Origin: Ceratopteris richardii
Taxonomy: Eukaryota > Streptophyta > Polypodiopsida > Polypodiales > Pteridaceae
Assembly (NCBI GenBank): GCA_020310875.1
Contig: CM035423.1
Coordinates: 123,827,664-123,891,663 of the forward strand
Length of the DNA stretch: 64,000 nt
Direction of reading: 5' to 3'
In this document: positions 22,169 through 32,497 of the stretch, piece after piece
Layout of the letters: every line of letters begins with the position of its first letter
How positions within the stretch are numbered: the stretch's first letter is position 1
Notes under the pieces: generated by a model
The model's input: the letters and a program-made list of their open reading frames with translations, nothing else
What the model was told of the DNA's origin: nothing
The model's database searches: none
Translations under genes and position numbers: made by a program

Positions 22169-24361
22169 CATGGGGATCTCATCCTCTAGTCCTATGCAGA
22201 TGACACTAATGCTATAGCTTGCAATCAAGTAAAATACCTAGAATGCTTCTTGACCATTCTTGAGACCTATTGCAAGGCTAGTGGATCTATTATAAGCCAC
22301 TAGAAAATGTTGGTCAAATAGTTCGGAAACACATTACCAAAATTTATCATCAAGGTTGGGTGCCAACCAATTATAGATGGTGAAAGTTTTAGGCTACATA
22401 GAATGCCCATGGGCTTTAATGTCTCACCCAGTACCAGGTGGAACTGGATACTTGAAAGAAAAGTAATTAAATGGGAACAAGTTCATCCCAACCTCCCTCA
22501 TAGGATTTTTCTCGACAACCACTTCATAGCCCCATTGATTATTTACTAGTTATCTAGTGTTATCCCATTGAAGTTACAACTTAGTAAACTTAAATTTGTT
22601 TTCCTGAATTTTATATGAGGATCCACTATAGAGATGAGAATTACCCAAGGTCAAGTTCTCCACTTGCTACTTCTCAAAATTCGATGGGGATTTGGGACTA
22701 AAAGATGTGGAAACGATTAGCAAAAAGATGGCATCCAAATGGATCCATCAAATGTTTTCATCTATAAGTTTTTGGGTTGTGATTTGATATAAACACAATT
22801 TCTTAAAACAATCAAGACTTCCATCTCAAAGGCCCAAATTTCTTTAAACTAGCCTTTGCTGCTTGGAAACATCCCAAGAGGGACACTGCTTTCCCTATTT
22901 GTCAATGTATTCCCCCTCTTGAGAAAAACGTCTCATTCAACTCATTATAGTTGCCCCTTGATAGGAAATTATTCAGGACATGTCACAAGCTTATGAAAAG
23001 TGGAGTGACATTTTGCAAGCAAGTCGTGGAGAATAGTCTTCAATTGAGGAACTTCGAGTCTATCGATCATGAGAAGCATATCTCATGTAGAGCCTACCTT
23101 ATCCTCTTGGAGCATTATGGTCAACCATAATAGGGTTGATAGGAACCATGATGAATCTTGGAAAACAATTTTGGCTTCTCCTAGTTTTTTGGTCATGAGG
23201 TCGGTGATGGTCTCCAAATTTAACAATCTCTAGCACTTACATTAGACATGGCCACAATGAACATACACATTTTGCATTTTGATCCTTCTCTCTATGCCAT
23301 GAAGAGGTCACGTGTGCCTTGTTGCTTATACACTAAAGAATTTGGTGTGGCAATAGATTCAACAAGATTCGACAAGGTCAATTTGTTTGTCCATTCTACA
23401 AGCAAGAGGAAACTAGTGTTCAATGTCTTTTTGTTGATTGTAATCACACCAATGTCTATTGGAAATGGCTATGCATTTGATGGCTTCCTTCGAATAAGGA
23501 ACCATCCCAATGGAAGGAAATCCTCCCTAGGGAGAACTCTTTGACTGATACTCTCATGTGGAACACAATTAGAGTTAGGCTTCCATATATTATTCAGAGA
23601 GAAAGAAATGCTCTGATGTTCAACGATGAAAAACATTGTCTTTTTCGATCCCTCAATGTCTTTAATAATAACTTGCTTCTACAGATAAGAGATTTATATT
23701 CCTTATAGATCTCCCCGTAAAACTTAAACAGGGATCTCATATCTATTCCTTGGGTTAAAAGGAGAAGTTGGACAACAGAGCACTCCTAGATGGACAAAGG
23801 GATCATGTTCTCGTTTATAAGATAAAAATGAATTTCAAGGAAACATACATCATTGGTAACATCTTCATGGAATTTTTCAGGGTCCTTGAGAAGAAGAATA
23901 TTTTTTCAATTATGGTGTACTTCTAGTTAAGAGATTTCATGATAGGGTTTTGGAAGCATACATGGTCTTCTCCCACTTCTACCCTAGAAGCCTTGAGGTC
24001 ACTTTTCATGACGTGTCTCGGAACTTTGATATGCATATGACATTTACCAAGTCTCCAACTATAGTAACATTAATATTGTTTGATGGTAAATGTCAAATTT
24101 TTAGTCTTGTGGCCTCAATCGAGTGCCCATTGTATCTTGAACCTACCCATTGTATCCTACCTTCTATATCTTGGTATGGCCTAATTACCATTTTGTAAAC
24201 TTATTGGTACCCACCCTGCCCAGGTTTTGCCCATTGTGTCCCTTGTATCTTGAATCGATGTAATTCCCAGTAGTATATTTTTTGTGTCCAGCTCCTTGTT
24301 GAGCTTGAAGGGTTTTTATTTGTACCTTTCTTATATTAATCTAATTTCATTTAAGAAAAAA
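22169..24361 (+). mobile_element. 5'-truncated L1-type LINE inserted in the Copia relic
   Basis: The sequence starts inside reverse transcriptase: SYADDTNAIA (YADD active site at 22193-22204) and ETYCKASGSIISH, then a WERK-like region (WILERKVIKWEQVH) typical of plant L1 ORF2. It ends with a 3' UTR that includes CTTGTTGAGCTTGAAGGG, TTTGTACCTTTCTT and a short A-rich tail at 24353-24360. The 5' truncation is normal for target-primed reverse transcription. The frame has many stops. An open stretch at 23.25-23.54 kb may be ORF2 C-terminal sequence, but I cannot prove it. Confidence 0.75.
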
Positions 24362-24499
24362 TGTGTTGGTGGGTAGAACATGCAAAGGAAAAAAATACTC
24401 TAGAAGAAGAAAACCCAATGAAAAGACCTTTAGGAAGCTAAGGCTTTCTCAATTTTCTAATTGTCTCAATTTTCTAATTGTATGCAAGACTTGTATGAA

Positions 24500-25270
24500 C
24501 ATCGTAGGGATCCCCGCAACCACATCATCAAGTTCAAAGAGATTCTATATGTAGAGCAAGTTGATTATTTTTCATCCAATACAAAGCCTATGGATAGCTC
24601 TCAAAGGATATGATCTCGCTTGGTTTCAACCTCTAAGGATTGAGAAAATGAAAAAGTATACAGAATCATGGAGGAATTTATTAGAGAAATATCTATGCAA
24701 AGATCCTCACTAATCCACATATTCAAAGAATCACATTTGGAGATGGTGTAATTAGCTACATGACCTTCCTAACAATACATATCAACATGTCCACCTCATG
24801 GGTTACCCTTTGAGGAAAAGATGTTGTCTCTATTTATTGATGGACTAAATAGTAGTGCGATGAAAATGTTAGTGCTCATTAGACAACAAATAAGAGTGAC
24901 AAAAATGCATAAAAGAATGTATTGATCTGGAAGATGACTTAGAATTACCAAAAGGGTTTTTGAAGCAAAGTAGCACTACTAGCGTATAGTCCAAATCTTC
25001 TTTGGATGACCTAGTAGAGAAGTTGGCTAAGAAACTAGATCTCCCTATAGGGTTTTACAAACTCAATGCTAGGTTACATCAAAGTAGATGTTTTCATAAG
25101 TGTGGTAGTGATCATTCTACTAGTTTTTTCCAAGATATAACTCTCAATAGTGCAACATTGAGTAAAAAACGACCAATCATGCCAATGCTAATTGTTTTAC
25201 CAACAAGTTGTACATCGGCTTCAATCAAATCAAAGGCTTCATAGATATCAAAATCCTCAATAGTTTTAGT
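24500..25270 (+). mobile_element. Gag relic of a tRNA-Asp-type gypsy family
   Basis: LPFEEKMLSLFIDGLNSSAMKM near 24.8 kb parallels RPTQQKLISLFLDGLTNGTL in the gag of the element at 61.3-61.8 kb, and DDLVEKLAKKLDLP near 25.0 kb parallels EELAELLAKKLGV. So this is a decayed gag of the same or a related family. No LTR or other part is seen. Confidence 0.6.
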
Positions 25271-27060
25271 GCATTCAACCACATATCACCATGGAATGAA
25301 TCAAATCTGCATGACAATCCACAAGGGCAAAGATGATATGAGAATAGGGATTTGTCATATGGTGAAAGGCAACATCTGTTTGCCCATGGGCCCCAACATA
25401 ATCACTATGGGAAAAACCAAGGACAAGCAGTGCTAGGGCAATAGCCTCCTCAACCTATGCACACATGTACTACTTGAATTTTATGGAGGCCATGGCGTTC
25501 ATATCACGAGGAGTCCTATTCAGCATAGGTACAAGAGAAACAGTACGTATATGCTTTATGCATATTTGGATGAGGTGTTTGAGAAGTTGTGTTCACATGA
25601 GTTTGAGGATTTTTGGCAGCAAACTTGTTAGCATCCTATGCTACTTTTTAAGTATGTGATCTTTTCACACACGTATCTGACTTAGGGTCTTCCATAGCCT
25701 AAGGTTAGATGAGGGTTTGTTGATTATCAGTTTCACACTGATCCTTCCTCTTTCAGTCACTCATATTCACTCTTCTATAACCTATTAGGTCACACATCTC
25801 ATGTATATTCAGATCACTGCCCATACATCTGAATATGTTTGTTACATTTGTACATTCACTCATTCATCTATTTCTCATCACATAGAGTGGTTGAGAGTTT
25901 TGCTCCCACATTGTACATTGAACATTGGTATATATGATACTATGAGTAAGCGATGGCTTACGTAACACCTTACACATGTCCTCTATTCTTTCTCTATCTT
26001 TATCTCATCATCTGTATGATTAAGTTGTGTTATGTTCATGTTTTGTCAATATTGAAAGATTGCTAGATTCTATGTTGTATATGCTGGAACTATGGAACCA
26101 TGGACCTGTGACATGAGCCAAGAGCCAAGGGCCTATCTCACTTCCAACATGGTTGATGCAAGAGAATGGGAAGCGTGGATGCTATGCTTAAGGGACATAT
26201 TTGAGCTCCTGAAGTTGGTGGTGGGGGGATGGGGGATGATGGAAGTGAGGGGGTGGGGGAGGTGCTGTGGGTGGCAAAATGTCCAGGCTCTCGGTCATGG
26301 AGGTGAGAGTGGTGTCTACCATATACATCAGAATGGTAGGTGGTGTGTATGTGATTATGGTGAATAAGTGTGAAGTGGGTGCTGAGAAAGAAAATGGTGG
26401 TAATGGTTGAGATATGGGTTGGAACATTCTCGAGAAAGCGGCATGGATGGGTTGAAGGATTGGTGGGATAGAGATTGGAATGTTAGAACTTTGAGGTGGG
26501 GCTACCCAAGGAACACCTTCAGATATGGGGAAACCTAAAAATGTGGTTCTAAGGTTGGGGTGGCCTTGTACAGAAGTGGTGGAGGCAGGCTCCATGAGCG
26601 ATTCGGTTGTAATGGTGGTGGTATGTTATATAGGGTTGTCAAAGGAGGAGAACAAGGTTGAACTAGAAGTGGGACTACGAAAGATGAAGGTTTGCTCTAT
26701 GGGGTTAGTAGTCGAGATAATATCTACAGCTTTTATTTGAGGAGGTGATGGTGGGGTTGTTGGAGGTATTGTTCTATTGAGTCTTCATGGATGACCGTGG
26801 GTTCATCGCCTAGAGTTTCAATTGCTAGGGAAGTTGTCTCCATCCGTTTGGTTTCTGTAGTGGTTACCTCAATAGTTGTGAGTGGGATTTGAATGTTCTT
26901 GCCTGACCTCAGTCGTGTTTGGAATCTACAAGGATCGTATTGGGTGAGAGGCCTTTGTATTACAGACCGGACTGTGTCCACTACACCATAGGCTTCTGCC
27001 ATTGATAGGAGAGCTTCACTATATTCAGATTCCACTCCAGCTTCTTCCTAGAGCTATGCC
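25271..27060. other. Unassigned stretch with low-complexity open frames
   Basis: 25.3-26.1 kb is AT-rich with no feature. At 26.19-26.60 and 26.73-27.04 kb the minus strand is open. The first part is proline-rich (APPPPPHFHHPPSPHHQ). The second has an N-terminal region with YGVVDTVRSVIQRPLTQY and FQTRLRSGK. They might be the head of a retroelement gag or of an unknown protein. The GT-rich opposite strand also gives open frames, so openness here is weak evidence. Confidence 0.35.
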
Positions 27061-27077
27061 ATGCGCATTTTGCTATT

Positions 27078-28618
27078 TTGCATCATGTAGGAAAGTTTCA
27101 GCTCTGCTTGAATAAAAAGATCACATCAGTATTAGGTGAATATAAACATATTCACGGTAACATGCCTTACAAAGTAGGAAAACAAAAGTTACATTTCATT
27201 TACAATGCATTTAACAACGTATGGATAGATATTATAAAACTTCAAACATACATGGTTCAGTTCTATAATATAAAAGAACATGAATGTTCTGGTTTGTTGA
27301 AATTTGTAATCAAACTTGATGAAGCTGAGCTTAAAATACATCAAAAGATGGAGAGAATAAGTATTGCACTGATGAACAAAGCTTTGGACTATAGCCTTGG
27401 GAAATTGGATACTCCATCTCTCAAAGTACAATCAGAAATGGAGTTATGGTGGGTTGGTTGTGCTGAAGTTCCATCTGAGAGCCATAAAACACTTAAATGG
27501 TTATTCTCAGAGAAAAACATTAATGTTATCCAAAGGCATCATGCAGGAGAATTGTTGAATGTCAAAGACTACGAGAACTTTCAAGTTGAGTGGCATTTGA
27601 GTGGAGACCTAAAGACGCTCAAATGCATGTTTGGTATAAGTGGGGAAGCAAATTCTAAGTACCCTTTCTTGTAATGCATGCAAAGCCCAGGCACAAATGG
27701 ATGGATTGCTAGAGCTGAGGCTGAAGAGGACCCTTCTAGACAAAATGTTATTCTTCATAACTACTCATCTTCTTCAATGATTTTGGATCCGATACTTCCA
27801 ATAGCATTGACAAATGTACACATATGTACACTACATGTAGAGTTAAGAATCATTGACAAGTTGGTCCGTCTTCACTTGGATTATGCATATTCTACCAAGC
27901 CTACAACTCTTGTAGATGAGTGCATAAAAAAATGTGAATGTCTTCTTTCAGAAATGGGATTTCATGGTGGTGATGTTCATCTAAGAAAAGATCCAAAGCT
28001 TTCACAAAATGCAAGTGATGTACTACAGGATGTCTCAATGGGAGGTGCAAAAGCAAGGAGATTCTTCAGCAACCATGATGACAAGCAACTAAATGCCATG
28101 TGGAATTGTTGGAAAAAATTTTGTGAGGTCACGACTAATGTAAAAAGCAAACCAAAAATAACAAAAAAGAGAATGGAGGTGTGGATCAAACTAGATATTT
28201 TTTTAAGATCATGAGGCAGCAGGTAACATCAAAAAGTTATGTGACAGATTTCAGAAAGGCGACCACAGAGCTTATAGAAACCATCATAGAGGCATGGGGT
28301 GCCAAGGACATAACATACTACTTGGTGAGTTCCAAAGATAATTTATTCAATTTATTTTTTTAATTGAAATAAAGATATGATGAGATTCTTCTGCTCTTCT
28401 AGCATATTCTTCTTGTGCATGGTGCATTCTTTGCAGAAAAAGAACCACTTGCCATATGGAACACCCAAGGCATGGAAAAATCTCATTATCAAGCAAGGAC
28501 AAGCTTCTTTAGGTGCACAAGGAAAGGAGGAGGAGTAACAAAGAGCAATGCCTTCAAAGAGATTTTTGATTGGTTCTCAAAGGACCTCATGCCAAATATA
28601 ATCAGAAGAATATGACTA
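27078..28618 (+). pseudogene. Transposase-like gene of an unnamed family
   Basis: The protein pieces show VEWHLSGDLKTLKCMFGISG, then KYPFL followed by a Cys-containing stretch, LHVELRIIDKLVRLHLDY, FFSNHDDKQLNAMWNCWKKF, and in the last exon IWNTQGMEKSHYQAR and GGGVTKSNAFKEIFDWF. The set GDLK...LR..D.L...QG.EKSHY.A...GGG resembles, from memory, a family of uncharacterised proteins scattered in animals, fungi and plants that look transposon-borne. An intron fits at 28325-28402 (GTGAGT...CTTCTAG). There is an in-frame TAA at 27672 and a frame shift near 28.2 kb, so this copy is broken. The first coding position is uncertain; the frame has no ATG near its start. Confidence 0.5.
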
Positions 28619-28939
28619 TCACTAGACAAAATCATCATGTATCAATATCACAAAATGAAAAAGACTACATTTCAAATAGAGCTTTAATATTTGCAATGTC
28701 TTTCATTTCTTTGAGAAATAAAGATGTCATGTATGTACATTTCATGATGTATTAAGCTTTGAAAAGAAATATGTCTATAACCATCAGATGACTTTGACCA
28801 GAGAACAGATCATGGATCAGTAACAATTAATATTAGGACATGGATCAGTTACACCAAAAAAATTTGCAATGTCTTATATCACATTGGGCAATTTCTGAAT
28901 ATGTACATTTGATGAATAATAGAATTTGAAAAAATGAAG
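28619..28939. other. 3' flank between two converging genes
   Basis: AT-rich spacer between the end of the transposase-like gene (+) and the end of gene X (-). There is no reading frame or repeat I can support beyond probable 3' UTRs. Confidence 0.5.
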
Positions 28940-29491
28940 TCATTCCTTGAGTCTATTTAAAGAGATTGGCTCTGGCAAATCACCTCTATATCTGAGGAAC
29001 TCTTTTCTCCTGTATCCAGCAATGCTTTTTAAATCCGACACCCCTGCAGCCATTGCATAGCTTGAATAACAAAGAAAGTACCCTGCCCTTGAAGCATTGA
29101 GTCCTGGGACATATCCAAAAATTTTGAATGTAGTTGCTCTTTCAAGCAGCAAAACTCTAAAAGCATTAAAGGATATTGGAGTAAAACCCATGTATTTTGA
29201 TAGATTCCTCAAGGAGAACAATGCAAAGTCTGGCTCCTCACTATAGTGCTTGTGATAACACAAAAAGTGTATGGGTTCATTTTTGGAAGATAGTGGATAA
29301 TTGAATGAATATGCACCTTTGCTTTTCCTTTCTCTTCTATGGTTTTTCTTGTTTCCTTGCCCCTGCCAAGGTAGTTGTTTTCATCCAATATAGTTAACTG
29401 TGGTAAAAATGAAAAACAAGGTCAGATGAAGTGCAAGCACACTTAAGGAGTCATGAAAAGTAACTGGAAACAAATAGAAAAAAAGCAAGAG

Positions 29492-29560
29492 ACCCGACTG
29501 ATGCAAGCGATTAGGGTCTTCAGAGAAATTCAGATGGCTGTTATCGCTTGCATCGGTCGT
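29492..29560. repeat. Hairpin repeat H1
   Basis: A ~69-bp imperfect palindrome. The left arm CGACTGATGCAAGCGATTA pairs with the right arm TATCGCTTGCATCGGTCG around a short variable centre. It lies in the gene X intron. It is the first of ten such units in the gene block. Confidence 0.8.
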
Positions 29561-29660
29561 TATCAATATCTCTTTGCAAACTACCTAGAAACATGTTATA
29601 TTTGCTGAAGAAGTTCTTACATAGCCAGATGTCTATTATCAATGTTGCATGCAACTCCTA

Positions 29661-29731
29661 GACACGACTGATACAAGCGATAAGGCCCAATGGAAAATAT
29701 CCGATGGGCCTTATCGCTTGCATTAGTCATG
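29661..29731. repeat. Hairpin repeat H2
   Basis: Left arm ACGACTGATACAAGCGATAA, right arm TTATCGCTTGCATTAGTCAT, centre with TTGGGCC-like pairing (GGCCCAA/TGGGCC). First unit of the 219-bp tandem array. Confidence 0.8.
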
Positions 29732-29880
29732 ATCGATTTCTCACACTTCAAATGGAGATCTTGGACAAAACCGATACAAGCTAAAGATGTTCCATCGGTC
29801 GCATCTCATTTCCTAAGCCTAAAATTCTTGAGAATATATTTAACTATATACCTTGACGTCATCTTCCTCCTCAAGTCCAA

Positions 29881-29950
29881 ACACTACCCATGCAAGCGAT
29901 AAGGCCCAACGAAAAATATCCGATGGGCCTTATCGCTTGCATCGGTCATG
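29881..29950. repeat. Hairpin repeat H3
   Basis: Left arm ACTACCCATGCAAGCGATAA, right arm TTATCGCTTGCATCGGTCAT. Second unit of the tandem array. Confidence 0.8.
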
Positions 29951-30100
29951 ATCGATTTCTCACACTTTAAATGGAGATCTTGGAGAAAACCGATACAAGC
30001 TAAAGATGTTGCATCAGTCGCATCTCATTTCCTAAGCCTAAAATTCATGAGAATATATTTAACTACATACTTTGACCTCATCTTCCTCCTCAAGTCCAAA

Positions 30101-30169
30101 CACGACCGATGCAAGCAATAAGGCCCAACGGAAAATATCCGATGGGCCTTATCACTTGCATCGGTCGTG
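30101..30169. repeat. Hairpin repeat H4
   Basis: Left arm CACGACCGATGCAAGCAATA, right arm ATCACTTGCATCGGTCGTG. Third unit of the tandem array. The arms pair almost without mismatch over 20 bp. Confidence 0.8.
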
Positions 30170-31354
30170 GTCGATTTCTCACTTTATAAATGGAGATCTT
30201 GGACAAACCCGATACAAGCTAAAGATGTTGCATCCGTCGCATCTCATTTCCTAACCCTAAAATTCATGAGAATATATTAAACAACATACCTTGACCTCAT
30301 CTTCCTCCTCAATGAGCTCTTTTGAGTCAATACATATTGTTCCTTTGTCCTTAACAACATCCAAGAATGAATAGCCGCACCCAAATGAGTATATTCCAAG
30401 TTGCTTCTGATGCTCATCAAACTCTTCATCAGCAAGTGTTGGCTTCTCAGAGACAACTTTCTCAAATCATTTTGAAAGAGCTTGTGATGAATCTTTGAAT
30501 TCTTCATTTGACAAATCCAAATCAAGACGCAAAAATTCTTCTTTTCTTTCTCCTTTCTCATTGATGAATCTCCTTGCAACTTCTTCTGACTCAGCTATAG
30601 CTGCAAGGCAGTAGTCCTCCCTAAGATTGAAAAGTTCCTGAATGTAAAATAGAGGGATAAACTCCTTTTCAGATATAAAGTAAAATGGTAGATTTGGGAG
30701 AAGTAGGGACTTCTCAGACACTTGAACTTCTTCAGTTGGCTCCCTTATTGTAGTCTTTGCTTTAAAAGTGGCCACATCAGAACCTTTGACCTGCTCTTCT
30801 TCTACGTGGAGATTGATCTCCTCAACAATCTCCATGACACTTTCATAGTTTTTGAGCTTCCCTCAAGTGTCAGCTCTAAGAAAGGCTTGTCTTCAACATG
30901 AACACTTTCCTTCTTTTCAACTGAAATGTGATCAAGCCATATCAAGAAATCAATGTTTAAAGGGAGCAAGCAGCAGTCCTTTTCATGCTCTGGGCATAAA
31001 TCTAGCTTCCCAGGCAAAGGGGATATCCTTTTGCATTTTCTTGTGATTTTTGCCCTATCTATTGGATCCTTCCCAAAGATGTGAGGATGGACATAGGTTT
31101 TCTGAGAAATAGAAAGAATCTTTCCATTGATCAACCCCAAGAAGTTCTCCCACTCATCCTTAAGAAAACTTTTTTATTTCTCTAGGAGTTTTTCAAAATC
31201 AATCTTGGGGTTGAATATCATCATTGCATCAGGAAAGTAATCTATAGTTAAACCCTCTTATGAAATCAAGTAGTGTCTCTGATGGAGAGACACTAAGGAA
31301 CTCATTCATTCCCTCCATCTTAGCTGCAGCTTCTCTTGTATGTCCTAGAGGAGA

Positions 31355-31426
31355 ACACAACCGATGCAAGCGACTAAAGCTAGTCAATGTGGGTCAAACG
31401 GGGAAAATCGCTTGTATCGATCGTGT
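31355..31426. repeat. Hairpin repeat H5
   Basis: Left arm ACACAACCGATGCAAGCGA, right arm TCGCTTGTATCGATCGTGT, with a longer unpaired centre. It lies between the TATA box and the ATG of gene X, so probably in its 5' UTR. Confidence 0.75.
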
Positions 31427-31505
31427 CGAGGATGAAAGAAAAATACACACACAAATGAGACAAATTCTATGAAGGTTAAAACTTTGAATTGGTGAAGGGA
31501 GTTGC

Positions 31506-31513
31506 TATTTATA
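31506..31513 (-). promoter_or_regulatory. TATA box of gene X
   Basis: TATTTATA on the plus strand reads TATAAATA on the minus strand, 187 bp before the gene X ATG. It faces away from the TATA-like box at 31725 across a CCAAT repeat array. Confidence 0.55.
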
Positions 31514-31529
31514 GGCGAGGAGGGAGGAA

Positions 31530-31710
31530 CCAACGGTCAAATGATGTGGACCAATTAGTGAGTGCCACATGGCAAAGGTATGTTGGGAATCCCAACGGAT
31601 AGATGACGTGGCCCAATCAAATCATGCCACATAGCAAAGAATGTTGGAATTTGCAACGGCTATATGATGTGGACCAATCACGAACATGCCACATGGCACC
31701 AACGATCAAC
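31530..31710. promoter_or_regulatory. Three ~62-bp CCAAT-box repeats in a divergent promoter
   Basis: CCAACGG or GCAACGG starts recur at 31530, 31592 and about 31653. Each unit continues with ATGATGTGG or ATGACGTGG, then a CCAAT box (GACCAAT or CCCAATC), then GCCACATGGCA or GCCACATAGCA. The array lies exactly between a minus-strand TATA box (31506-31513) and a plus-strand TATA-like box (31725-31732), as expected of a shared regulator of two genes that face away from each other. CCAAT boxes and ACGT cores are common in histone promoters. Binding is inference. Confidence 0.6.
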
Positions 31711-31724
31711 TCAATTTTGAGACC

Positions 31725-31732
31725 TATTTAAG
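31725..31732 (+). promoter_or_regulatory. TATA-like box of the histone-like gene
   Basis: TATTTAAG on the plus strand, followed by a CT-rich leader (TTCATTTCTCTC) and then a possible 5'-UTR intron: donor GTAATATG at 31851 after GCGTTAG, acceptor TTTTGTGCAG ending at 32407, three bases before the ATG at 32411. Confidence 0.45.
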
Positions 31733-31860
31733 CTTCCCTATTCATTTCTCTCTTTTTTTTCTCAACACTTTCCAAGCATCGAGGTTCCATCGCCACCAAG
31801 TTTTTTAGCTGCTTCTTAACAATTTCTATAGAGAATGCTCTCTGCGTTAGGTAATATGGA

Positions 31861-31930
31861 CACAACCGATCCAAGCGATTAGGGTACATCCGAGATTTGT
31901 GGATAACCCTAATCGCTTGGATCGGTCATG
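31861..31930. repeat. Hairpin repeat H6
   Basis: Left arm CCGATCCAAGCGATTAGGGT, right arm ACCCTAATCGCTTGGATCGG. The arms pair over 20 bp, and two positions differ from the common form on both arms together (C with G, T with A). It lies in the presumed 5'-UTR intron of the histone-like gene. Confidence 0.85.
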
Positions 31931-32057
31931 TTTCTTAAATGGCATCGAGTCCTTGATCATAGCTTGCAAGTTATGTTTTTCTTAGTGATGCTTGAGTATT
32001 ATGCATTGTAAGCTATATTCGAACTAGTATTGATTGATATTTCATGATGAATTCAAG

Positions 32058-32127
32058 GACGACTGATGCACGCGATAAGGGACATCCGGGGATTTCTGGA
32101 TGATCCTTATCGCTTGCATCGGTCGTG
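32058..32127. repeat. Hairpin repeat H7
   Basis: Left arm ACGACTGATGCACGCGATAA, right arm TTATCGCTTGCATCGGTCGT, with a secondary pairing CATCCGG/CTGGATG in the centre. Same presumed intron as H6. Confidence 0.8.
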
Positions 32128-32243
32128 CTTCTTAAATGGCATCCTTGATCAAAGCTTTGAAGTAATGTTTTATTTGGTTAAGAATTAGTTGTAATGCATT
32201 CCAAGGGAAATGGTATTCACTGATATTTCTTCACGATTAGAAG

Positions 32244-32313
32244 CACAACCTATCCAACCGATAAGGGATATCAGGGCATTTCTGGATGACTCTTATGGCT
32301 TGGATCGATTGTG
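32244..32313. repeat. Hairpin repeat H8
   Basis: Left arm CACAACCTATCCAACCGATAA, shortened here by base differences from the others, right arm TTATGGCTTGGATCGATTGTG. The most diverged of the ten, but its outer bases changed together (CACAA with TTGTG). Confidence 0.7.
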
Positions 32314-32497
32314 TCTCTAACAGTGGAAAGAGTCCTTGATCAAAGTTTTTGAGAGTAAGTTGCCTTTCCTTTCCACTTCCTTGCCAAAAGACTCTCATTT
32401 TGTGCAGAATATGGCTAGGACGAAAAAGACAGCAAGGAAGTTGTCCCCTGAGGGTCAGGACCAAAATGCCCATGAAAAAAATGCCCAGGAGCAAAAT

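Larger units (their letters stand above)
29661..30318. repeat. Three tandem ~219-bp units, each with a hairpin
   Basis: The word TAAGGCCC recurs at 29681, 29900 and 30119, a period of 219 bp. Each unit holds a hairpin, then ATTTCTCAC..., AAATGGAGATCTTGGA, ACCGATACAAGCTAAAGATG, CATCTCATTTCCTAA and finally CTCATCTTCCTCCTCA. The last word is the reverse complement of the end of gene X exon 1 with its splice donor. Thus the repeated unit includes an exon tail, and the intron carries extra copies of the donor region. The copies differ by a few percent. Confidence 0.85.
28940..31319 (-). pseudogene. Gene X: unrecognised two-exon gene, damaged
   Basis: Minus strand. The first exon runs from an ATG at 31319 to 30290 and ends ELIEEEDEVK before a GTATGT donor. 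The last exon is 29362-28940, after a GGCAG acceptor, and begins with a basic stretch (NKKNHRRERKSKG). Visible motifs include KILSISQKTYVHPHIFGKDP, GKLDLCPEHEKDCC, LPNLPFYFISEKEFIPLFY, YFLCYSSYAMAAGVSDLK and YRRKEFLRYRGDLPEP. There are a few in-frame stops and shifts in exon 1, so it is a recent pseudogene or a diverged copy. I do not recognise the family. A TATAAATA on the minus strand at 31513-31506 is a likely promoter. The intron is filled by hairpins and a tandem repeat. Confidence 0.5.

Noticed and set aside
26188-27035. A host proline-rich protein gene on the minus strand
   Set aside because: Low complexity, open on the other strand too, no intron borders or family motif that I can support; left as unassigned.
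29492-32313. Hairpin series considered as a CRISPR array
   Set aside because: Units are palindromes at irregular spacing in plant introns and spacers, with no constant repeat-spacer pattern and no cas genes.
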